Origin: Anticarsia gemmatalis
Taxonomy: Eukaryota; Arthropoda; Insecta; Lepidoptera; Erebidae
DNA length: 64,000 bases
Direction: 5' to 3'
NCBI RefSeq assembly: GCF_050436995.1
Contig: NC_134758.1
Span: 1,364,001-1,428,000 of the forward strand
Shown: positions 39,293 to 51,245 of the stretch, piece after piece
Position numbering within the stretch: position 1 is the stretch's first letter
Layout: each line of letters opens with the position of its first letter
Notes under the pieces: generated by a model
Told to the model about the DNA's origin: nothing
The model's input: the letters and a program-made list of their open reading frames with translations, nothing else
Database searches by the model: none
Made by a program: the position numbers and the translations under genes

Positions 39293-42200
39293 TTGTACTT
39301 ATTCTGTTATTGGTAATTAATTTAACTAAATAAATTAAGCAATATTCATGTGATTCATATTGTTTGTCTTTCAGGCTTTTGAGCTATTGTGATAAAGCTT
39401 CCAGACTCAGTGCTTTGTTAATACCATTTTGGATACTTATAACTAAACTTGAAACTTATGATCAAACTAACCAAATTTGACTGTAAGAAAAACAAGATAA
39501 TTTATTAAAACATAATTCCTACAACTTGCTAGTTCTAAAACGAAAATATCTACACTTTTTATGAAAAATAGCAGTAACAGGTGTTTTAAACACAATATAT
39601 TTTTGTCTAGAACAATTTGTTAGTCTCAGTTCATAGAGAAGCACACATGCGTGACCCTAGATAGAGCCATTTAAATATAAATCACAAGTTTCAAACAATA
39701 TCTAAAAGTAAACAGAAATGAAAGAATTCTTTATGAGAATGAAAATATTTTGTTCCAACTTTTATAAAGTGTATTATTATGAAATAGTGATAGAGCTGTT
39801 TTTGTATAAAAAATAGGTTTAGATTAACTGTTTCAAGCGTCAGTTACCGTAAGTGTAGATCACGGAGATTCAATTAGATTCTTGGTTGAGTTTTGGTTTT
39901 GGGCAGTTTTAGTCGGACTTGCTCAACTTGTGATAGACATACTCAGTTATAAGTATTGAGTTATCAGGTATGTTAAGTTTGCCTTTCCTTATCCGTTTCC
40001 GATTCAATACAAAATTTGACAGTAGAATGATTCTAAAAATGATTGTGTAATTAAAATTAGAGGAAGAACGTGAAAAGACTTTAGCAACAAATCATAAAGC
40101 ATGCTCAATGAAGCGCATCCAAAGAGTTATGAGTTGAAGAATGGTAGAGAACTTAATGTAGTGGAAATTATTTAGCGCTTTAAATGTTCGCGAGTTATAT
40201 ATCTCTTTAATATTTGTAGCAAATAAATATAGTTGGAATATATATTTAGTTTAATGTGGGGTAAAAATAAAGATTTTTTGTGTCATACAGTAAAGACACT
40301 TAGGCACATACGAGTATATGGACACGTACTACACTTAGTAGTTTCAAAACTTGCTGCGGATGTCAAAGGACTTACTTTTTTTCATCGTTGGGTTTGGCTA
40401 TATTATAAACAAACAATTTATCTCATGAATTTTCCCAGTCAACACTAAATTTCCACACCTTAAATCAGAGTGTTCAAAATTATCTGTTTCAGTTTTCAAG
40501 GTGATTTTCCATCCGCCCACTAAAATGATTTATCAATATGAATTTCTACTAGGACTGACGCCAAAGGAAGTTCTGTATAAACCGGGGAAATGCAGAAACA
40601 TAGGATATGGAAAATTAATGGCTGTCGCTATAATGAGTTAAGAAACCATTAAAATTATTATCTTGCTGTCACTGAATTAATAAGAAAATTGGTCTTTATC
40701 TTTTAGGAATTCTTAGTTGCTTGTTTATTGGGGAGTATTTGTTGATGACTTTTAGCACCAATGTCTGATTCAAGTGACAACAATTTTTTTGATAGCAGGT
40801 TCTGAAAATACCTAAGCAATGCATGAATTGTTGAAACCTTCATATAATGAGCATAAAACTCTTCCAAATTAGCTATTATTATATTTATTGGATCAAGAAT
40901 ATTACTGGGTTTTAAGTAGTAATTGCATTTTAGCTAATATTGTGGCTAACACTTTAATAGGTACGTATGTAAAGAAACAATATAAAATACCTAACTCGTT
41001 AATACATCTATGAGTTCTTAATTAGTGTATAAATTTTATGATACATCAAATCTAATATAATATACTATTTTATAACCACTTAAAGCGAATCAACAGAGAT
41101 ATTCAATTAATCAGATAATTACTTTTGCGGCTTCATACTAAAAGGTTTCTAAACATATTAATTTCTGTACTAACGTATCTGCGCATGAACTGTTAATTAA
41201 CATAGTTTTATTATTCAATTCGATGGCTTCATTTATGCAGTAGACTGTATGAGAATTTTATCTTAGGGTGCGCGCTTAGCTTATTGCATTTAGAAACTTT
41301 TCATACATTCAAGCCTTTGAAGGATTGTGATAGTAAGAAGTAAAATTTTTGAAACTAAACTGATAGTATTAAATTTTTATTTTATGTTTTATTTTACTTC
41401 ACGGTTTTACGGTATTAATACAGCATTAAAAAATACACTTATCTTACACTTATCACTTATCTAAATATTTATTTACTATATAAAAACTTCTATTGGACTC
41501 TTTCTTGTTAAATTTTTTTGATAAGTAAATGTTTGATTACAATAAATATTTTGTGCTTTAGATCTTAAAAGAAAACATACTTAGTTGTTTATAATTTTAG
41601 AAAATACTGTTATCAAAAACTTAATTTTCTTGGAATTTCATGAAACGTCGCTCTAAATGCGCCCTAAGTGTTTTGTTCTAGAATCTTCTGTAGAAATATA
41701 TTAACCATTTATATTTAAATTAAATATTGTAATTAAACTTTCTAATCTTAAAGTCTGCTAAATCTCTATGAGGTCTCTATCTTAAATTATGAATAGTTAA
41801 GTTTTCAGATGAATGTGATAAATATCAAGATAGTTGACATTTATTGTCTCTGAAATGATTAATTCATAAACTTAGAACAATTAAATGTGGAAATGTGGAA
41901 ATCGTGGAAATATTCACCTGTCTAGTTAAAAGAAAACACAATTTAGATATTAGTGGCTTATTTTAGATAGGCTAATTTCATTTACTTACCTATATTTATT
42001 TCTATCCAGTCTTTTGTTTATCAAATAAATTCAATTAAAAAATCAAAGATTTCACATAAAATTTAAACGACTTCACAATTATCTATTTCCTTTGGCAGAC
42101 ACTGAACTTCCAATTTTCTCATGACTAATATTCCAGAACCTTCCGTGAGAATTGCATTAAAATTCTCCATTAATTGTCTTATAAATAGTTTCAGTAAATC

Positions 42201-42869
42201 AAACTATCCTCGAGTGTGACAACAATAGATCATAGCGACATCTGTTGGAGGACGGCCAGAAACTTATTAATTTACGTAAACTGCGGATATGAGACGTACG
42301 ATAAAAGTAGAGATTTTCATGCCCAATTTCCTTTAGAAGTTTGGTCGTTTTTCACAAGTGGGTTGGGATTCAAGGCCTCGGATTGTATTATGATTAACTC
42401 ATTCCTATACTCATAGCTTTTTATATGAATAATATAATATTAGACGTAAACTTGTAAACGTCTTTTGCGATTTGACGGCTAAACAGGCTTCAACTTTTCT
42501 TAAGTGGATGTGAAAGGAGATTAAACTTTAGCTAGATATTTATCATTTGAGAATCACAACAACTTTACTGAGACCATACAATTTTAAAGGTCAGTTAAAA
42601 ACTATTTTTCAGGAATATATTCCTTAGTTTTTCATTAAAAATAATTACAAGAAGTTCAATTATATTGTAATTACAATTCAATTACTAATGGTATACAAGT
42701 TTAATAACTTACATTTTACATTGAGGGTCGAGCACGTGTCTTAATTCCCAGGTCGTTATTACACGAACTTAGTATAAAACTATGGTTTTATTCGTTTTAT
42801 TGATTAATAACAGCAAGTTTTCTTGTAAATGTATTTAATATAATGGTATAGAGGTATAACTTTTCACTG

Positions 42870-42960
42870 TCTATTATTCCCGTCTGTCTGTCTGTTTGCT
42901 AAAAACTTCAAACCTACTAAACGGATTTTTATAGAGTTAGCGATAACTGGCATATTGAAC
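42870..42960. mobile_element. Fragment of a Helitron/MITE-like repeat
   Basis: CGTCTGTCTGTCTGTTTGC followed by CAAACCTACTAAACGGATTT matches the layout of the 5' part of family B type elements (GTCT microsatellite, then AAACYACT-nn-CGGATTT). Ends are missing. Confidence 0.35.
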
Positions 42961-43019
42961 AATGAAAAAATTTCATATTTTAAAGAATGCCTTGTGGATT
43001 CGCTTTTCAGGCTTATATT

Positions 43020-43125
43020 CATAGTGTGTGACGTGTGTGACGCAATGGTTATTAGTTACTACGCTGCGAACATGACGCACGGCAACGGATGTCGTGGGTT
43101 CGATTACCACGCGAAAGAATATTGT
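43020..43125 (+). mobile_element. SINE head (tRNA-like)
   Basis: GTGACGCAATGGTTATTAG (A-box region) and GTGGGTTCGATTACCAC (B box, 43094-43110) are about 45 bases apart. The body beyond is degraded. The open frame over this region is not a gene. Confidence 0.5.
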
Positions 43126-44096
43126 TTGATTCTACACATTGTTATTTTCAGTATTTCCTTGAATCAATTAACTCAAACCTCCGAAGAGAACCAATCGTTA
43201 TCTAATACGGAATACAATACGAATAAGTTAATAATATCTACATGATTTCATTTATCTACAGCACTCTTAACTACCAAGCTCAGATATAGAGCTAAAACAA
43301 TCACTAATCTCTTCTTAACCTTGATAAAGTGACTTCGTCGTAGAGGCATGTCAACGAGCCTTTGATGTCGCCGTTTATTTACCAATCATACACTTCAAAG
43401 AGATGCCGACGTACTATGTCTAGATGAGAGGCTGAGGATGGAAGTATTTTGTGAAAAACTGAATTAAAACCTACCGAATAGAGCGATGACATTTTTTTGG
43501 GAACTAGTTTTTAATTTCAAATATTCTAAATTAAAATGATTAAATCCTATAACTGTCTATCACTGTGAGTGCTGCGACTTTTTTTTCACGAAGAACAAGA
43601 ATCTATTAACTGATTTTAATGCAGTTTTTACCAAAAGTGGTTTATAACCAACATTTTTAATGAATTATTCATTAGACGCTTTGATTATATTGGCTGAAAT
43701 AAAATAACTTCTCTATTCTGGTTATGAGTTTTATTTTACTTTAACCTTTAGGATATAATACCCAATACATTGGTAGCGAATTTCAAAAGCAATTAAGAGC
43801 TTCCTAGAACCTAACTTAATTTTGCGATTCGGAATTTCAAGGAAGACCCAAGTTTGATATCCAAACTAAATATAAAAAGATATTCCTAGAAAATTGTACG
43901 GTTTTGATGTGCTTTATACCTGTGGGTTTAATACATAGTACTGATTCGTTTGTTTTTAGGCCATTGGGATATGATTCGAGTGAGGGGAACTAATCTATGT
44001 TTTCATGTTCGACAGCGAATAAATACATATGCCTAGATTTTTAAAACTAAACTAAACTGTATCGCATTTTTCAAATATTGCGCTTTTTATCATTGA

Positions 44097-44356
44097 CTAG
44101 CTGACCCGCGCAACTTCGCTTGCGTCACATAAGAGAATCATAATTTTCCCCGTTTTTGTAACATTTTTCACTGATACTCTGCTCCTATTGGTCGTAGCGT
44201 GATGATATATAGCCTATAACCTTCCTCAATAAATGGGCTATCTAACACTGAAACAATTTTTCAAATCGGACCAGTAGTTCCCGAGATTAGCGCGTTCAAA
44301 CAAACAAACAAACAAACAAACAAACAAACTCTTCAGCTTTATAATATTAGTATAGA
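44097..44356 (-). mobile_element. Helitron-like element, family A, copy 5
   Basis: Minus-strand copy. CTAG at 44097-44100 is the 3' end, preceded by A, and the complement of the TC start is at 44355-44356, followed by T. The 3' hairpin and TTTG tract (here AAAC) are present. Very similar to copy 1 inside; non-coding. Confidence 0.8.
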
Positions 44357-45069
44357 TATGTCACTGTAAGAGTTTAAATTAAGTACCAAATGTTACCCAT
44401 AATAACTGTTATTCCGATTTGAATACTTACATAATAAAGATAATTATTAAAGGTTTTACTGAGCTACTAAAAACTTTTGCATAGTTGAGAACAGTTTAAC
44501 AAAAATAACGATGATTTTACAAAATTTCAAAGGCATATAGTCTCAACAAATCACAATCAAAGTCACACACAAAATAATTTTACCAAAATATACAGAGAAT
44601 GCTTATTCACAATGACACATATTAGCACCAATTTATGTTTAGCTATTCAAGGGTACACAAAAGATCAGACAATTAATAGAGATCGCTCTCACAAAAATAA
44701 TCGTTTACTTTGGCTCTATGTTCCAGACATCAATAAAAGGTCATAACAATCTGTCAGCAGAATATTAAGTTATCAACGCCGGCTGTCGTTTGAATTGGAT
44801 CAAGAATACAGTATAATGATATTGCCTTATAAACAAAATTTTTAAAAGTTCTATATCTTGAGACGATAGAAAAATGCCCTTTCATAATTTAGTAGGAATT
44901 CTGAAGCTGCAGTTCTGGTTCTGCATATCTCTGAAGTAGTTTTACACTACTGATTAATAATAATGATTGTTTTAGACAGGACCGAATAGACAACTAAAAA
45001 AAACAAAAAACTTAATAACCGGACTGAGAAAGACTGGGTGGGTATGGAAACAACTCGTTAGTTCCGTGA

Positions 45070-45130
45070 TTAATGCATACCTGAACCTTTACGACCTTCA
45101 CTTATGAGGCATACAACGACGAAGAAGAAA
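45070..45130. mobile_element. Possible LINE 3' tail fragment with CGAAGA repeat end
   Basis: ATGAGGCATACAACGACGAAGAAGAA resembles the ends of non-LTR elements that finish in a simple repeat. Short and without clear borders. Confidence 0.25.
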
Positions 45131-47416
45131 ATAAGTTTAGACCGATAGAAGAAAACTATTTTTGTAAACGTTCTTTTTATTCAACTTCATTTCACTAGAT
45201 ACTCTTATTAAACAACCAAGGTAGTTGGCTAATATGACTATCACAATAAATTTATCTAGTAAAATACTTTTCTGAATCACTATGACAAATTCCAATTTAT
45301 TACTCATAGCAGTTTTTGAAGCGTCTGTTTCAGACATATTAACTGATGAGGGTTCTAGTTTTTCTCGTTCATTTCGTTTATTCTAAAGTCAAAAATAATT
45401 TGACATTTTACGAAATCTCATCGGAACTAAAAATATAACCACCCTTTTACACTCAGTAGGTGTCGAGAGCAGTCGCTAGTCATCTACGAAACGACTTTAA
45501 GAAGACATTGACCTCTATCTGATTTATAAACATCTAAAAAAAACACTTTAATTGCAAATTTTTTAAGTCTTTATTATGTCTGATGTATGCATATATTTCT
45601 CTTGCAACCATTTATGTCGGCAGCGTTAAGAAAGTTACGTGTTAAATTAACTTAGCAAGTGCGAGTCATTGCCCGTACGGGTATGTATTCCATCGCACGG
45701 ATTACTACTTTTTTCAACAGAATTAACATTATTATAAGTGGTAAAGATAGTTTAGGCCATACCGAGAATTTCCTTATATATTTGGTATAAAACAGCGTGG
45801 CACTTCGCCTCAACGTAATTATTTTCAGTAGCAATCCTCTATCGAGATAATAAAAAATATAGATATCAGCTTACGGCTCCAGGATTTAAAATTAAAAACA
45901 TTATTTTTAATTGCTGTGTAAAAATCATTAATAAGCTTCCTTAAAGGTAAAAACATTTTGCTATTTTGGGCCAGGATTAAAATATTTGCAACATTATCTC
46001 ACAAAAACGAGATTTTCTTGCCTACAAAGCATAATGTCAGACAAATTACCCGTGATCAAGTTACATTCACCGTCTCCTTGCAATCTCAGGAGCATCAATA
46101 TCATTAGTCTTCAACTCGATGAGATCGAAGTCAAATAATCTAAGGCTTTTATGAACGTAGAGTTTGATGTGCAACGACCTTAGGACGTATTTTAGTAGTA
46201 ATAAGATTGATCTCGTATACTAGAAATATTTTATAGTTATTACATTTTGGTTACGTTATGGTTTGAAAGGGTGGCATATTTTTATGAGAGAAAATAAGCA
46301 TTTTATTATTTTAGTATTTATATTTTACGAAATGGCAAAATTAGTTTCGCATTGTTAAAAATTGTGAGAGGTAACTGTAGTCAAAACATACCTATATATT
46401 TTACCACACAAACTTTGTGATTTGAACCTATATTAAGTTTCCCAACAAATGTACCTAAGTACCATAATCAACGTAATTATTAAAGTAACTTATCAATTCT
46501 TGTGCCTAATTTATTTGTATTTTTTACTATATATCACCTATATAAACGTGCCTTTACTTGAAGATGTCACATGTAGATAAAATCCGAATGAAGAACTTAA
46601 ATCGAATCAGTCCTTAAGTTTTAAGCACACAATTTAATTTGCTCTAGGTTCGATTACCGAGTCTGTAAGATAAGATGACACCGCTTGACATTCAGTTTCA
46701 CATTAGTTTTTCAATGGAAATTGATCTAATATCTTAAAACTAATAATAAAAGTAGGTGTCGACTGAAAGTCTAGAATGGACAGGTGAATTAATTCTATGC
46801 ATGAATACGTAACATTGTTGTAAACATTATGCATTACAGATACATGATAATAAGCTACTACCTCTGTGAATAGGTTCCGTCTGCAGCTTTTTCTGATTAC
46901 AAAGATTTCCCAGGTTAAAAAGAGTCTTAGTTATAAGCAACCTGGATACCAAATCCCGTAATCCATTCAGCAGGTTTTACGGGGAAAATAACAAACTTTC
47001 ACGAAAGTTTAAAAAACCGGATTTGCGGTTTTACTATAGCTTAGTTACACATAAGCAAAGCCGGTGGATCAATTAGTCTTTAAGATACCTACTAGATTTT
47101 TGTCTACATTTGTGTATAGAACCGTAACATCGACATACGCTGTAACTCAATTCAATCGAGACACGTAGTCTGAAGACGAATTCGTTGAAACTCACTTAAC
47201 TCGAAGAATAAGCCATTGATTTTGTATGAATTAAATACAAATTACATTGATTAACGTGATTCACCACAGTTTACAAATAATTCAAGATGGAAGACAGTAA
47301 TTTCCACAATTGTTTGGTTTGAATATGATACAAATTCATTATTTTGTTAAGGTACTATAGATAGGTAAATATATTTTTAATGTTATTTTTTTGCAATTTT
47401 TGAAAGATATAAAGAA

Positions 47417-47621
47417 CTAGCTTTAACCCGCGACTTCGTCCGCCACCTTAATTTTTCCATTATGCGTCATTTTCCGGGGTAAAAAGCAGCCTATGTCCTT
47501 TCTCGGGTATCAAATGTCTCTATACCAAATTTCATGCAAATTGGTTCAGTAGTTTAGGCGTGATTGAGTAACAGACAGACAGACAGACAGAGTTACTTTC
47601 GCATTTATAAATTAGTATGGA
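47417..47621 (-). mobile_element. Helitron-like element, family B, second copy
   Basis: Same family as 22271-22463: TCCATACTAATT start (minus strand, ending at plus 47621), GTCT repeats, and GCGACTTCGTCCGC on the plus strand next to the terminal CTAG (47417-47420). Flanked by A and T. It is longer at the 5' end, with GCGAAAGTAACTCTG before the microsatellite. Confidence 0.7.
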
Positions 47622-48398
47622 TTAACTCTCCTTTAAGTATTGTATGCAGTTTTGAAACTGATATTATACCTAGATGTTTTCTATAATCACGATTGTAATC
47701 GAACGTGAGTATAGTGAACGAAACGTTTGTGATTCGCAACATTTACCTCTTCAGACTTAACTAATTAATTTATACATAAATATTGATACTGAATTTACAA
47801 ATGCCTATAAAAAACCGATTATGTCAATATCCTAATAACTTCGTTTATAGGTAGGTACTACCGCATGCATTTACCTTCCCACTGGATTGGCAATCCCAAA
47901 ATGAAGAAAGAGCACAAGTCTCAATCAAACCATAGTAAGTAGATATAATATAGCTACGTAATATCCCACTATTGAATGTTATTGCCTACTCAATTTATGC
48001 TTTTGTTAAAGACAGAACAACTTAGTAACAAAAAGTAAATAATATTGTTAAAGTATACAAGAAGTAGCTCATTTATTTAATGGCGCTTAAGAATAACACA
48101 CATTGTGCTTTTGTTTACGTTTCTTAAGAATATTGTATACACAATACCGGTTATTATAGAACGACAAAAATGTATTTTCCGATGACGAAGAACTTTAAAA
48201 TTTTATAACACCTACCGGCTTTTTTGTCTTTGACTAAAATATCTAGTATTTATGGGCTTTCCCGTCCTTATTGAGTCACACAATTATCCTTTAAAACGAA
48301 AAAAAAGACACTTGATACTTAATAACAGATGAAACATAAAGAAATCTAGGCTAATAATTGTAATAACTATAATTTTATTATAAAATTATGTCTCTTAC

Positions 48399-48447
48399 CC
48401 TCAATATTATTAACGTCTTTCTCGCTAGAATTTTCCACATCGGCCAT
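48399..48447 (-). CDS. Candidate first coding exon (MADVENSSEKDVNNIE), minus strand
   Basis: Read on the minus strand, an ATG at 48447 opens sixteen codons, MADVENSSEKDVNNIE, followed by one G and a GTAAGA donor (complement of 48394-48398). The peptide is acidic and hydrophilic, typical of a cytosolic N-terminus. The upstream 250 bp holds CpG-containing stretches (for example TCGCGCTAAACCGCG near 48646-48660) that suit a promoter. It closely parallels the exon at 17642-17672: both end in NIE plus a phase-1 G. No downstream exon was recognised in the window, so the product is unknown. The call rests on start, donor, composition and the parallel. Confidence 0.45.
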
Positions 48448-48710
48448 AACTAATCACACAAATAAAACTGCACAAAAATCAGACCACTTCAGAAATAAAC
48501 TTGTCACCGGTCGTAAATTACTTCGAAACTCTTTCACATCACTTAGATAAAACACATCAAAGAAATAACAAATTCAAATTAAGGAAAACCAATTTTCCAA
48601 ATCAATCAGCTTGCGTTAAATTTTAAAAATCGCAATGAACACTTTTCGCGCTAAACCGCGATTTTTTTTTTCGTCTTGGCACACACGTCCAAATGCCAAG
48701 AGAGATGATC
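48448..48710 (-). promoter_or_regulatory. Putative promoter and leader of the 48.4-kb first exon
   Basis: This lies directly upstream of the minus-strand ATG at 48447. It contains CpG clusters and an imperfect inverted repeat AAAAATCGC ... GCGATTTTT (about 48625-48670). No TATA box was found at a clear distance. The assignment follows from the exon call. Confidence 0.25.
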
Positions 48711-48825
48711 ACAAACTGTTCTATTTTTGTTGATGGAACAAATTGAAAGATTTATAATGCGAGCATAATTTCGTAGCAAATATTTTCGTATGATTTACCT
48801 AGTATTCTTATTTTTTTATTTATTA

Positions 48826-48900
48826 AGTGCCCGCTGACGCCCGCGGCTTCGGTCACGTGGACACGATGTGGATGAAATGTTTCGCCAAAATTAAATAATT
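48826..48900. mobile_element. Fragment with a CCCGCGGCTTCGG motif
   Basis: GCCCGCTGACGCCCGCGGCT is typical of the GC-rich termini of short lepidopteran repeats (compare the CCCGCGACTTC end of family B). The rest is degraded and no second end was found. Confidence 0.3.
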
Positions 48901-50408
48901 GGAATGGATATATAGAGGATAAGACGTTGGTCGTCGGGAAGAATTACCTAATAATAATCAACAATTTTATTATTCATCTATGATGATAATATTCTTATTT
49001 GCGAATATCCGGCACCCACATCAATGACGTAAAAATTAAATCTAAAGTCGAAGGGAAGGAAGAAAAAATATTTTTATAGAATAAAAACAATGAGGATTTT
49101 TTTTGTGATAACCCACTATTTTTAATTAATAAAAGGTATCGTATTAGTCTTACGCATTATTTTAAGGAAGGTCATTATTAAAAAAAAATGTTACATAGAA
49201 ACTATTACATTATTTTTTTTAAATAAACTTGCCGATAAAATGGAAAGTAACCGGTATGCCTAGCACACTGAAAATCGGACACGATAATTTCCGTAGACCT
49301 TAGTGACACGTTTTATAAACAACCCAACTATTAAAATAGTTTTTTCAATCACTTAGATCTATACATCACACAAAAAGCAATCTCAAATTTAATTGTATGT
49401 CTACCCGCTATCATGTTTTAGGGCTTCCCTGATTTCGTTATTCGTGAATTAGGCTATAATTCTATTGGGTAATATTAAGTAGAATTATTTTTAACTGTTT
49501 TCGGGACACGTTAAGTAAATGCCTTGACACCGCTACTCATAGTCTAAAGTTTGGTATCGTGCTGGAGTTAAAGTTAGGACTTTCAGCTATATAAAATAAG
49601 TTGTCAGTAAGTTTGTTCCGAATAAAATTAAAAGCAGTTCGTCAATATCACTCCTCTTTGATAGAATCGCATTTCTATCTAAAGAAGCCCGTATCTTTCC
49701 TATCTATCTTGTTAAGTACCTACCTACCTGAATAATTATTATAGTACCTACTAGGTTTCAGAAGCAGCCAAATGACGGTCTAACTTTGTCGTGCAGTTTG
49801 TAAACATATTATCATACGTCACCCAGTAAATTACAAAGTTTAATAAAATTAAAGTAGGTAGGCATTCAAAGCAATTATCACGTGAGTTAAAGACCAATTG
49901 ACCTGTTTCTTGGGATTATATTTACTGAGGATTAGTCAATGAACATTTCGTCGTAGATTATTGAGTGTAATTGCGCAAACATACCAAGTTTATGGTGGCC
50001 ATTTCATAATGAAACTGCTGGATAGATAGTGGGCACTGGCTGTCCATGGGCATAGCCCGCATGAGACGTGAAACTTACAAATGTGTCATAGATCTATCGA
50101 AAACTCTATAATGTTCTTTTTACGAAACAACTCATCATGATAATTTAATGTTATACACTACCGCTATAGCTGGAACCGAGGTAGCTCTATATCATTAGGT
50201 ATTTGTTTTTAATTAAGCATAGAACTTAGCCGCATATTTTTAGCGGCTACAAATTGGGAACAAAGAAAAAAATCTCTGTCCGTTATTGCCTGTTTACATT
50301 TTTATTTGTTTTTATTAATGAAATTACATGGAACTTATAAAATTGATCGTTTCGTGTAAATATAAGTAGGTAAGGCTACCTTTCTGTCTTATTACCAAAA
50401 CATTACCT
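48901..50408. other. Gene-free DNA between the minus-strand first exon and the Prp16 region
   Basis: AT-rich, with homopolymer runs around 49080-49220 and several TACCTACC strings. No gene, repeat border or RNA is recognised. Confidence 0.45.
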
Positions 50409-50795
50409 CTAAGCTCTAGAGACTTGGTTCCAAAACGGAACAGGTGCAATATATCCTCCCGTAAGTCGTATTTCTAGTGATCGTGAAATATTTAATGACC
50501 ACAATGTGTTCGCTTGCACTTTCTTTAATCTCCGAGAGATGCTTCTGAGACTCATGAATATTGTAAGAAAGCCGCTACTTTGACTAACTAGGTACACGTT
50601 AATATTTTTTCTGCTGCCTACTTGAAAATATATTATGTTAATAAATGCTAGAGGCTCAACCCATAACAATTGATGCATGATGATGAATGCTGATCCATGA
50701 ATGCTGGATCTAATAAGTGCTGTGAAGATAGCCAATATTTTTTTTAACGGTGATAGCATTAACATAGGAAGGATGACGGAAACGTCACATAACAT
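50409..50795 (-). CDS. Unassigned 128-codon ORF upstream of Prp16
   Basis: This is the longest ATG-started single frame outside Prp16. It starts at 50795 and ends with TAG at 50409, diverging from Prp16. The first 60 residues are fairly hydrophobic (LKKILAIFTALIRSS, AFINIIYFQV); the C-terminal half is basic (SLRSISRRLKKVQ). I recognise no family. The opposite strand also has an open stretch (about 50420-50574) reading ETWFQNGTGAIYPP, which faintly recalls the WFQQDGA block of DDE transposases, so the region may be an old transposon remnant and this ORF its shadow. Confidence 0.2.
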   Translation of the reverse strand: MLCDVSVILPMLMLSPLKKILAIFTALIRSSIHGSAFIIMHQLLWVEPLAFINIIYFQVGSRKNINVYLVSQSSGFLTIFMSLRSISRRLKKVQANTLWSLNISRSLEIRLTGGYIAPVPFWNQVSRA

Positions 50796-50836
50796 TAATT
50801 TACCTCAAGGCTTTTCACGTCTTGAGTGCTTGTAAC

Positions 50837-50880
50837 TAGCGCCATTGCAGCTTACCTTACAAGCTGCAGCACTGGCGCTA
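50837..50880. repeat. Short GC-rich hairpin 0.37 kb upstream of the Prp16 start
   Basis: TAGCGCCATTGCAGCTT (50837-50853) pairs with AAGCTGCA and TGGCGCTA (50861-50880) around ACCTTAC, with a small bulge (GCAC). At 44 nt it is shorter than a usual pre-miRNA, and the flanks do not extend the stem. Confidence 0.6.
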
Positions 50881-51060
50881 ATTTCATATATTATGTTTCC
50901 TTATGTCATTCAACAGATATTCTTTGAAAGTGGATATTATAATATATAAAAGTATCTACAGGTATTTTGCTAAACTTAAAAATATTAAAAGCGTTCCATA
51001 AAAAAATAAATGTGTATACAGAAATGTTTTTAGAACGTGTGATATGATTTTTAGGGTTGG

Positions 51061-51245
51061 CAATACTAAAATAGTGATTGTCACTGTCAAAGTCAAATCA
51101 AACAGCTGTCATGTATGTTTTCGTCACGAGTTGCAATGTTTTGTAATTTATTTTGTTTGGTATAACCTAATAAGATCAATAAATAACACATAAGTTGTAG
51201 AATAAGTATAGTTTGAAGTGTTAGTGCGGTGCAAGTGGTGGAACA
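51061..51245 (+). promoter_or_regulatory. Probable Prp16 promoter and 5' UTR
   Basis: This is the stretch directly 5' of the Prp16 ATG. It contains short repeated GTCA motifs (51082-51110, with CAGCTGTCA) and no TATA box at a convincing distance. The in-frame stop at 51222 fixes the ATG at 51246 as the first possible start in this frame. The transcription start is not determinable by eye. Confidence 0.35.

Larger units (their letters stand above)
36481..48398. other. Mostly gene-free stretch, likely intron or intergenic
   Basis: Features inside: candidate ORF at 38.3 kb, SINE heads at 39.2 and 43.0 kb, Helitron-like elements at 44.1 and 47.4 kb, and a B-box-like GGTTCGATTACCGAG near 46649 without an A box. 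The remaining DNA is AT-rich with no coding signal that I could support. Confidence 0.45.

Noticed and set aside
42955..43245. 96-codon plus-strand frame
   Set aside because: It runs through a SINE head and has no protein features.
46636..46668. B-box-like GGTTCGATTACCGAG as a tRNA or SINE head
   Set aside because: No A box or continuation was found, so it may be chance.
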